Positions 1-5,066 of a stretch of 8,984 nucleotides of DNA are shown here, piece by piece. The notes below the pieces were generated by a model. That model saw nothing but the letters and a program-made list of their open reading frames with translations. It ran no database searches and was not told the DNA's origin. A program made the position numbers and the translations under genes. This stretch comes from Clostridiales bacterium UBA3705 (GTDB lineage: Bacteria > Bacillota_A > Clostridia > Oscillospirales > Oscillospiraceae), in contig DFIE01000133.1 in the NCBI GenBank assembly GCA_002372735.1, positions 1 to 8,984 on the forward strand. Reading direction: 5' to 3'. Numbering within the stretch: the stretch's first letter is position 1; each line of letters opens with the position of its first letter.

Positions 1-413
1 ACGCGCTGGAGTTCATCCTGCTGGGTGGCGGCACGATCCAGGTCACCACCGCGGTGATGCAGTACGGCTACCGGATCATTGACGATCTCAAATCCGGCCT
101 GAACAACTACCTGGCGGAAAAGGGCTTTGACTCTGTCAACCGGGTGCGGGGCCTGGCCCTGCCGAATGTCAGCGACACCACGGAGATCCTGGAGCGGGAC
201 ACCGTCCTGCTGCCCAGATTCCTCCGGGAGCGGTGCATCGGCTGCGGCCGCTGTGCCATCTCCTGTGCCGACGGCGGCCACCAGGCCATCCGTCTGGATG
301 CTGAGCGCCGCCCGGTGCTGGACGGTAAACGATGTGTGGGCTGCCACCTGTGCCTGCTGGTCTGCCCGGAGCGGGCCATCCGCCCGGCCCGGAGGCGTAT
401 CCAAAGAGGTTGA
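1..413 (+). CDS. preA: PreA-like dihydropyrimidine dehydrogenase subunit, C-terminal part (5' truncated by window edge)
   Basis: The reading frame is open from base 3 to a TGA at 411-413 and gives the last 136 residues of a protein that starts outside the window. The fragment begins with the end of a TIM-barrel flavoenzyme domain (LGGGTIQVTTAVMQYGY), continues through a helical linker, and ends in a two-cluster ferredoxin domain. Cluster I ligands are C78, C81, C84 and C88 (CIGCGRCAISC, then DGGHQAI). Cluster II ligands are C111, C114, C117 and C121 (CVGCHLCLLVCP). The DGGHQAI and CVGCHLC signatures are typical of PreA, the subunit that reduces uracil and thymine with electrons from NADH delivered by the flavoprotein PreT. 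E. coli PreA is about 411 residues, so roughly two thirds is missing here and the FMN/pyrimidine site cannot be checked. A related dihydroorotate-dehydrogenase-like ferredoxin fusion is the main alternative. Its partner gene would be expected upstream. Confidence 0.85.
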   Translation, partial: ALEFILLGGGTIQVTTAVMQYGYRIIDDLKSGLNNYLAEKGFDSVNRVRGLALPNVSDTTEILERDTVLLPRFLRERCIGCGRCAISCADGGHQAIRLDAERRPVLDGKRCVGCHLCLLVCPERAIRPARRRIQRG

Positions 414-433
414 TTTTCCCCAGGTACTGTTAT

Positions 434-485
434 AAAAAATCCTTCCGCTTCCGGGGCAGGCGTCCCGGAAGCGGAAGGATTTTTT
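434..485. terminator. Bidirectional rho-independent terminator between convergent genes
   Basis: Positions 434-455 and 464-485 are exact reverse complements (22 bp) separated by an 8-nt loop (GCAGGCGT). The stem has a GC-rich core (CCTTCCGCTTCCGGG) bounded by A6 on the left and T6 on the right, so a U-tract follows the hairpin whichever strand is transcribed. It lies 20 bp after the preA-like stop and 17 bp beyond the histidine kinase stop, so it can serve both genes. Confidence 0.93.
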
Positions 486-502
486 GACGGATTCTGCGCG
501 GC

Positions 503-2140
503 TCAGCCCTGGGCGGGAAAGTGCAGGCGCACTGTGGTGCCTGTCCCGGGAACACTGTGCAGCGTCACCTGGGCGTTGTGGTACTGGGCGCCGTGCTTCA
601 CAATGGAGAGCCCCAGTCCTGTGCCGCCGATGCGTCTGGAGTGGCTCTTGTCCACCCGGTAGAAGCGCTCAAACACCCGCTCCTGGTCGGTTTCCGGGAT
701 CCCGATGCCGGTGTCCGTAACGGAAAGCACCGGGGTGTGCTTCTCCCGGGTGACGGTGACGGTCACCTTGCCGCCGGGCCGGTTGTATTTGATGGCGTTG
801 TCCACCAGATTGTAAACCATTTCGTGCAGCAGCTGCCACACACCCTCTACGGTCACCGGCTGGCCGGTCAGCTCCAGGGTGACGTTCTGCCTGGCAGCAG
901 TCTGCCGCAGGCTGTCCAGCACAACCCGGCCGAGCTCCTGCAGATCCACCGGCTCCATGGGCGGAAGCTGGGCGTTCTCATCCAGCTTGGAGAGCTTGAT
1001 GATGTCCTCCACCAGGGTGATCATGCGCTGGGCCTCTCTGTGGATGTTTTCGGAGAAATCCACCACCGTTTCCTGGGGCACCGTGCCCTGGGCCATCAGC
1101 TCGGCAAAGCCGGAGATGGAGGTCAGCGGGGTCTTCAGCTCGTGGGACACATTGGCGGAGAACTCCCGCCGCAGCTGCTCCCGCTGCTCCCGCTCGGTGA
1201 CGTCCATCCAAAGCAGCACCGCGCCTGCCAGCTGTTTTCTGGAAAACACCGGGCTGGCAATCAGCTGCCAGCTCCTGCCGTCCCGGGCCAGAAGGATTTC
1301 CCGCCGGGTCCCGTCCAGGGCGCTTTGGATGGCGCTCTCGGTGTGCTCATCCAGCGCCGGCAGCGGCTGGCCGATCTCTGTTCGGGGCAGCAGCTGCAGG
1401 GCGCTGGCGTTGGCGCTCAGCACATTACGCTGGGCGTTCACCAGCAAAAAGCCCTCGCCCATGTTGTCTGTCAGGGCGGAGAACTCCTTCTGCCGCAGGT
1501 GCAGGGTTTCCAGCTGCTCGTCAATGGTCAGCCGCTGCTCCTGCAGCCTGGACACCAGGGGGGCAAGCTCTGTGTAAGTCCGGATCTCCTCCGGCCGGTC
1601 CAGATCCAGCTCATTGATGGGCTGGACAATCTGCTTTGCAGCCCGGAAGGACAGGATCCCCGAAAGGGTCAGCACCAGCACAAATACCCACAGCACAGGG
1701 CTCACGGTAATGAGGGCCGCCCGCACCGCGCTGATCGGCTGCGACAGCCGTACAATGGTGCTGTCCTCCAGCTGCTGGGCATAGTACATTGTAGTGACGC
1801 CCTCGCTGCCGGAGGTCCGGGTGGCGCTGCCGCAGCCCTTGGCCATGGCGTCCCGTACCTCGGCAAGCTGGGCCTGATTGGGCAGATTTTGCCGCTGGGA
1901 GTCAAACAGGACGTTGCCCTCTGCGTCCATCCAGGTGACACGCTTTTCTGGCGGCAGCTGCTCCAGATAGCGCGCCCCGCCGATCCGCAGCCCCTGGGCC
2001 ACATAGGCGGTCTCCTGCTGGAGGGTTTGGGCTGCCTCATCCAGATTTTGCCGGTACTGCAGGCCGAAAAACAGACCGGTACACAAAACCAGGGCCAGGA
2101 CGCCGCACAAGAAGGAGTATCGGAAGATTTTTCCGGTCAT
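503..2140 (-). CDS. phoR: PhoR/WalK-like membrane sensor histidine kinase
   Basis: This 545-residue sensor kinase probably autophosphorylates and passes phosphate to the regulator encoded just upstream. It has TM1 at about residues 8-27, an extracytoplasmic domain of about 115 residues, and TM2 at about 143-165. A HAMP-like linker follows (QPINELDLDRPEE near 173-185), then a PAS domain at about 219-318. The HisKA helix carries the phospho-acceptor H333 in SANVSHELKTPLTSI. The ATPase domain shows the N box NLVDNAIKYN (444-453), G1 DTGIG (476-480), the F box FERFYRV (490-496) and G2 GGTGLGL (505-511), so all catalytic boxes are intact. Its ATG overlaps the regulator stop (ATGA), and AGGGAGG sits 7 nt upstream, supporting this start and translational coupling. 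The domain order fits both PhoR and WalK. The Pho-box-like repeats and phosphate transporter next door favour PhoR, but the ligand is not proven. Confidence 0.88.
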   Translation of the reverse strand: MTGKIFRYSFLCGVLALVLCTGLFFGLQYRQNLDEAAQTLQQETAYVAQGLRIGGARYLEQLPPEKRVTWMDAEGNVLFDSQRQNLPNQAQLAEVRDAMAKGCGSATRTSGSEGVTTMYYAQQLEDSTIVRLSQPISAVRAALITVSPVLWVFVLVLTLSGILSFRAAKQIVQPINELDLDRPEEIRTYTELAPLVSRLQEQRLTIDEQLETLHLRQKEFSALTDNMGEGFLLVNAQRNVLSANASALQLLPRTEIGQPLPALDEHTESAIQSALDGTRREILLARDGRSWQLIASPVFSRKQLAGAVLLWMDVTEREQREQLRREFSANVSHELKTPLTSISGFAELMAQGTVPQETVVDFSENIHREAQRMITLVEDIIKLSKLDENAQLPPMEPVDLQELGRVVLDSLRQTAARQNVTLELTGQPVTVEGVWQLLHEMVYNLVDNAIKYNRPGGKVTVTVTREKHTPVLSVTDTGIGIPETDQERVFERFYRVDKSHSRRIGGTGLGLSIVKHGAQYHNAQVTLHSVPGTGTTVRLHFPAQG

Positions 2141-2814
2141 TCCACATCCTCCCTGATGCGGTATCCCACCCCGCGGACGGTTTCAATGTAGCTGCCCGCC
2201 GGGCCGAGCTTGGCCCGCAGGGTGCGCACATGGACGTCCAGGGTGCGGTTTTCCCGCTCCGCAGCCAGGCCCCAGACCCTGTCCATCAGTACTGACCGGG
2301 TCATCACGGCGCCTCCGGCCTCCAGCAGCTGCTGCAGCAGCAGGAATTCTTTGTAGGTCAGGGCGACCTTCTCTGCGTTCACGGTGACCTGATGCCTGGC
2401 AGGGCAGACCCACAGGCAGCCTACGCGGTATTCCGTCTCCTGGGCAGCAGGTCTTGCCCGGCGCAGCACCGCCCGCACCCGGGCGGTCAGCTCCATCATC
2501 CCGAAGGGCTTGGAGATATAGTCGTCCGCACCCAGATCCAGCCCGTAGGCGCGGTCATATTCACTGTTTTTTGCAGTTAACATAATCACAGGCAGCGTTT
2601 TGGTTGCCGCCTCTGTCCGCAGCTTGGTAAGCACGGACAGGCCATCCTCCTGGGGCAGCATAATATCCAGCAGAACCAGCTCCGGCAGCCGGACGTGCAC
2701 TGCCTGCCAGAATTCCTTCGGCATGGCAAAGCCCTGGGTTTCAAAGCCCTGGCTTTGCAGTGCGTAAATCACCAGCTTGCGGATGCTGTCGTCATCCTCT
2801 AATAAGTAGATCAT
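2137..2814 (-). CDS. phoP: OmpR/PhoB-family response regulator (PhoP/PhoB-like)
   Basis: This is a 225-residue two-domain regulator of normal family length. The receiver domain (about 1-120) has the acidic pocket E6-D7-D8-D9, the phospho-acceptor D50 in LVLLDIMLPQEDG, the switch residue T80 in VIMLTAK, and K102 in the SKPF motif. The winged-helix DNA-binding domain (about 127-221) ends in the family signature RTLDVHVRTLRAKL...IETVRGVGYRI. The start ATG is preceded by GAGGTGA with a 4-nt spacer. The kinase gene follows with a 4-bp overlap, so this is the first gene of a two-gene operon. The gene is divergent from the Na+/phosphate symporter, and the spacer between them contains 11-bp-phased TTTAAC repeats, which suggests a phosphate-responsive regulator acting on that spacer. 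The name phoP is meant in the Firmicute phosphate-regulator sense, not the Mg2+-responsive PhoP/PhoQ. The domain architecture is certain; the phosphate role is contextual. Confidence 0.9.
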   Translation of the reverse strand: MIYLLEDDDSIRKLVIYALQSQGFETQGFAMPKEFWQAVHVRLPELVLLDIMLPQEDGLSVLTKLRTEAATKTLPVIMLTAKNSEYDRAYGLDLGADDYISKPFGMMELTARVRAVLRRARPAAQETEYRVGCLWVCPARHQVTVNAEKVALTYKEFLLLQQLLEAGGAVMTRSVLMDRVWGLAAERENRTLDVHVRTLRAKLGPAGSYIETVRGVGYRIREDVE

Positions 2815-2831
2815 CCTCTCACCTCATTGGA

Positions 2832-2842
2832 AGTATATCATA
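2832..2842 (-). promoter_or_regulatory. Candidate -10 region for the two-component operon
   Basis: On the minus strand this AT-rich patch reads TATGATATACT and contains two overlapping -10-like hexamers (TATGAT and TATACT), ending 18 nt before the regulator start codon. No good -35 hexamer is seen at 16-18 nt spacing. The operon may therefore depend on an activator, or its promoter may lie elsewhere in the 138-bp spacer. Confidence 0.35.
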
Positions 2843-2875
2843 TCCGCCTGTGGAAAACCAGTCTTGCTCTGAAGA

Positions 2876-2914
2876 TTTAACTTTAATTTAACATAGGCCG
2901 GTAGCGTATTTAAC
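2876..2914 (+). promoter_or_regulatory. Pho-box-like array: TTTAAC repeats with 11-bp phasing
   Basis: Exact TTTAAC hexamers begin at 2876, 2887 and 2909, which are offsets of 0, 11 and 33 bp. The repeat slot at 2898 is degenerate (CCGGTA). PhoP/PhoB-type regulators bind tandem direct repeats with an 11-bp period, and the Bacillus PhoP repeat is a TTAACA-like hexamer, so sequence and spacing both match. The orientation points towards the symporter gene. The last repeat ends exactly 10 nt before a TATGAT -10, the arrangement in which a Pho box stands in for a -35 element. Confidence 0.75.
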
Positions 2915-2924
2915 CTTTACAGGG

Positions 2925-2930
2925 TATGAT
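2925..2930 (+). promoter_or_regulatory. Candidate -10 element of the Na+/Pi symporter promoter
   Basis: TATGAT matches the -10 consensus at five of six positions. The hexamer 17 nt upstream (TAGCGT) is a poor -35, as expected for an activator-dependent promoter. Transcription would start near 2937, leaving a leader of about 15 nt that still contains the ribosome binding site. The element overlaps an upstream in-frame ATG at 2926, which argues that this ATG is not the real start. Confidence 0.6.
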
Positions 2931-2940
2931 ATGGGGTGAA

Positions 2941-2947
2941 AGAGGTG
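2941..2947 (+). promoter_or_regulatory. Ribosome binding site that fixes the symporter start at 2953
   Basis: AGAGGTG (GAGGTGA when extended by one base) lies 5 nt before the ATG at 2953. The alternative in-frame ATG at 2926 has no comparable site, overlaps the predicted -10, and would add nine polar residues ahead of the conserved hydrophobic N terminus. Confidence 0.8.
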
Positions 2948-2952
2948 AAAGT

Positions 2953-4701
2953 ATGGGAATTTCTGAAATTATTGCGCTTCTCAGCGGGATTGCGCTGTTT
3001 TTGTTTGGTATGGGGCTCATGGGCGACGGGCTGAAAAAGGTAGCCGGCAGCCGCCTGGAGCTGGTTCTGTACCGGCTTTCCAACACCCCTCTCAAGGGGG
3101 TGCTTCTGGGTACGGGGGTCACCGCGGTGATCCAGTCCTCCTGCGCCACCTCGGTGATGGTGGTCGGGTTTGTCAACGCAGGCATGATGAAGCTGAAGCA
3201 GGCCATCGGCGTCATTCTGGGCGCAATCCTGGGCACCAGCGTCACCGGCTGGGTCATTAGCCTCAGCTACATTGAGGGAGGCTCCGGCCTGGGCAGTCTG
3301 CTCTCCACCGCGACCCTCACCGGTCTGGCGGCAGTCGTCGGCATTCTGCTGCGGATGTTCTCCAAGCGGGCGTCGCTGCAGCACATGGGCGACATCTTAA
3401 TGGGCTTTGCCGTGCTGATGTTCGGCATGAGCACCATGAGCGGTTCTGTCTCCGGTCTGGGTGAGCAGGAGTGGTTTGTAGGCACCCTGCAGTCTCTGTC
3501 CAACCCGCTGTTGGGTATTCTGGTAGGCGCGGCCTTCACAGCGCTGCTGCAGTCTGCTTCTGCCGCAGTTGGTATTGTGCAGGCGCTCTCCGTCACCGGT
3601 GCGATGCGGTTTGAGGCGGCGCTGCCGCTGCTGATGGGCATTGCCATCGGCGCTTCGGTGCCGGTGCTGCTGTCCGCCATCGGCGCCAAGACCGACGGCA
3701 AGCGGACCGCACTGATCTATCTGGTCTCTGAGATTGCCAGCGTGCTGATCTGCGCGGCCCTGTTCTATCTGGCGGATGCGATTTTCCGCTTCCCCTTCAC
3801 CGAGATGGTGATGAATCCCTTCTCTCTGGCCATGGTCAACAGCGTCCTGCGTCTGGCAATGGTGCTGCTCCTGCTGCCCTTCGTGGACGTGCTGGAGGCC
3901 CTGGTAAAGGTGCTTGTGCCCGACAAGAAGGATGAGACCGAGCTGACTCTCCGGCTGGAGGAGCGGTTCCTTGCCCACCCGTCCATTGCCATTGAGCAGA
4001 GCCGGCTCACCATCAACGATATGGCTGCCTGCGCCAAGGACGCCCTGGGAGAGGCAACCGGACTGCTGGTGCGATACAGCGAGGGAGGCTTTGAACAGGT
4101 CAAGGAGCTGGAATCCGATGCAGACCGCTATGAAGATGCGCTGGGCTCTTATCTGGTCAAGCTGACGGGCCGCGAGCTGACCCAGGCGCAGAATGCCTCG
4201 GTGTCCAAGTTCCTCCACGCCCTGACAGATTTTGAGCGGATCTCCGACCACGCCCTGAACATTGCCGAGAGCGCCAAGGAGCTGCAGGAGAAGAAAATGC
4301 AGTTCTCCGACGAGGCCCAGCGGGAGATGTCTGTGCTGTGCCGCGCCGTGCGTGAGGTGGTGCGTCTGAGCGTAGAGGCCTTTACCGAAAACGACCTGAC
4401 CCTGGCCGCCCAGGTGGAGCCCCTGGAGGAGCGGATCGACCAGCTGGTAGAGCAGATCAAGCGCCACCACATTGAGCGCCTGCAAAAGGGACAGTGTACC
4501 ATCCGCCTGGGCTTTGTGCTCAACGATCTGTTGACCTCCCTGGAGCGGGTGGGGGACCACTGCTCCAACATCGCGGTGGCAATCATCGAGATTGAGAGCG
4601 ACGACTTCGCCACCCATGAATATATGAGCCGTCTGAAGGACACCCAGTCTCCGGAATTCCTGGAGGCCCTGGAGGGCTATCGGGCAAGATTCTCCCTGTA
4701 A
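2953..4701 (+). CDS. Na+/phosphate symporter (PNaS/NptA family) with fused C-terminal PhoU domain
   Basis: This 582-residue inner-membrane protein is predicted to import inorganic phosphate with Na+. The membrane half (about 1-320) opens with IIALLSGIALFLFGMGLMGDGL and contains the two inverted family repeats. The first has the QSS signature (AVIQSSCATSVMVVGFVNAG, Q61-S63) followed by AIGVILGAILGTSVT. The second has ALLQSASAAVGIVQALS (Q200-A202). Residues from about 340 to the end form a helical PhoU-like domain with the paired motifs DFERISDHALNIAE (426-439) and SLERVGDHCSNIA (529-541). PhoU normally restrains Pho signalling and phosphate uptake, so the fusion suggests regulation of the transporter, of the neighbouring kinase, or both; this is inference. 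QSA replaces QSS in the second repeat. A transporter of this architecture is common in Firmicutes. It appears to be transcribed alone, between the Pho-box-like promoter and a strong terminator. Confidence 0.92.
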   Translation: MGISEIIALLSGIALFLFGMGLMGDGLKKVAGSRLELVLYRLSNTPLKGVLLGTGVTAVIQSSCATSVMVVGFVNAGMMKLKQAIGVILGAILGTSVTGWVISLSYIEGGSGLGSLLSTATLTGLAAVVGILLRMFSKRASLQHMGDILMGFAVLMFGMSTMSGSVSGLGEQEWFVGTLQSLSNPLLGILVGAAFTALLQSASAAVGIVQALSVTGAMRFEAALPLLMGIAIGASVPVLLSAIGAKTDGKRTALIYLVSEIASVLICAALFYLADAIFRFPFTEMVMNPFSLAMVNSVLRLAMVLLLLPFVDVLEALVKVLVPDKKDETELTLRLEERFLAHPSIAIEQSRLTINDMAACAKDALGEATGLLVRYSEGGFEQVKELESDADRYEDALGSYLVKLTGRELTQAQNASVSKFLHALTDFERISDHALNIAESAKELQEKKMQFSDEAQREMSVLCRAVREVVRLSVEAFTENDLTLAAQVEPLEERIDQLVEQIKRHHIERLQKGQCTIRLGFVLNDLLTSLERVGDHCSNIAVAIIEIESDDFATHEYMSRLKDTQSPEFLEALEGYRARFSL

Positions 4702-4717
4702 TCTGCCCGCCTTTGAA

Positions 4718-4771
4718 AGACCACGCCCCTGTGCCGGAGTCCCGGCACAGGGGCGTGGTCTGTTTCTGCTT
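4718..4771 (+). terminator. Rho-independent terminator of the symporter gene
   Basis: A perfect 20-bp GC-rich stem (4718-4737 with 4742-4761) closes a 4-nt AGTC loop, starting 17 bp after the stop codon. It is followed by a moderately T-rich tract (GTTTCTGCTTT) rather than a pure U-run. The very strong stem makes termination likely. Confidence 0.88.
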
Positions 4772-4773
4772 TA

Positions 4774-4930
4774 TACTGAACTCCCATAGAAAGATTGAAG
4801 AATGTTCCGTGCAGGAATTGCGCCAGACGAGGCGGAGGACGCAGGCGGGCTTGACGCCCGGCAAGGACGACAACGAAGTATGGCACAATTCCTGCCGGAA
4901 CAGATTAAAGGTTTCTATGGGAGCTCAGTA
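4774..4930. repeat. 157-bp palindromic MITE-like or structured element
   Basis: This intergenic element has two nested inverted-repeat arms around an asymmetric core. The outer arms (4774-4792 with 4912-4930) pair over 19 bp with one mismatch; TACTGA starts the left arm and TCAGTA ends the right. An internal loop holds similar octamers on each side, GATTGAAG (4793-4800) and GATTAAAG (4903-4910). The inner arms (4804-4825 with 4881-4901) pair over 20 bp with one bulged T and one mismatch. The core (4826-4880) is purine-rich, carries AGGACG twice (4836, 4864), and has a small hairpin (4846-4850 with 4856-4860). TTA flanks both ends (4771-4773 and 4931-4933), as a target duplication might. There is no convincing coding frame and no transposase. 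It could be a non-autonomous mobile element, a dispersed REP-like repeat or an RNA; copy number cannot be seen from this window. Confidence 0.75.
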
Positions 4931-4969
4931 TTAAGCGAAAGAAAATACACATTTGGTCTCCCGGGGCTG

Positions 4970-4998
4970 TAGACAAACCTGGTAGAGTGTGGTACGAT
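4970..4998 (+). promoter_or_regulatory. Sigma-A-type promoter of the SLH surface-protein gene
   Basis: TAGACA (4970-4975, five of six matches to the -35) and TACGAT (4993-4998, four of six to the -10) are separated by exactly 17 nt. TGG directly before the -10 gives an extended -10 (TGn). A 6-bp inverted repeat, TCCCGG (4959-4964) and CCGGGA (5003-5008), brackets the promoter and might be an operator. Initiation near 5005 would give a leader of about 60 nt that includes the 10-bp palindrome AAACCGGTTT (5033-5042). Confidence 0.7.
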
Positions 4999-5066
4999 AG
5001 AGCCGGGATAACACAGAATCACGTCTGCAAAAAAACCGGTTTCACGTACCAGAGGAGGGCAATCCC

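Noticed and set aside
521..2191. Long plus-strand open frame (556 codons) opposite the histidine kinase
   Set aside because: It is the antisense shadow of a kinase with every catalytic box intact. The translation is rich in Gly, His, Gln and Leu without recognisable domains, as GC-rich coding sequence gives on its opposite strand.
2926..2952. Upstream in-frame ATG at 2926 as the symporter start
   Set aside because: It overlaps the TATGAT -10, lacks a ribosome binding site, and adds residues before the conserved N terminus. The ATG at 2953 has GAGGTGA at ideal spacing.
3397..4617. Minus-strand open frame (406 codons) opposite the symporter
   Set aside because: It lies entirely inside a clearly conserved transporter-PhoU gene, has low-complexity His/Gln-rich composition, and no start context was convincing.
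4826..4880. CRISPR-like or riboswitch interpretation of the core of the palindromic element
   Set aside because: There is no regular repeat-spacer pattern, and the core does not resemble a riboswitch class that I can recognise. The short AGGACG duplications are too few and too close together.
4713..4934. Plus-strand open frame of 73 codons across the terminator and palindromic element
   Set aside because: It starts inside the terminator hairpin, has no ribosome binding site, and its sequence is dictated by the inverted repeats.
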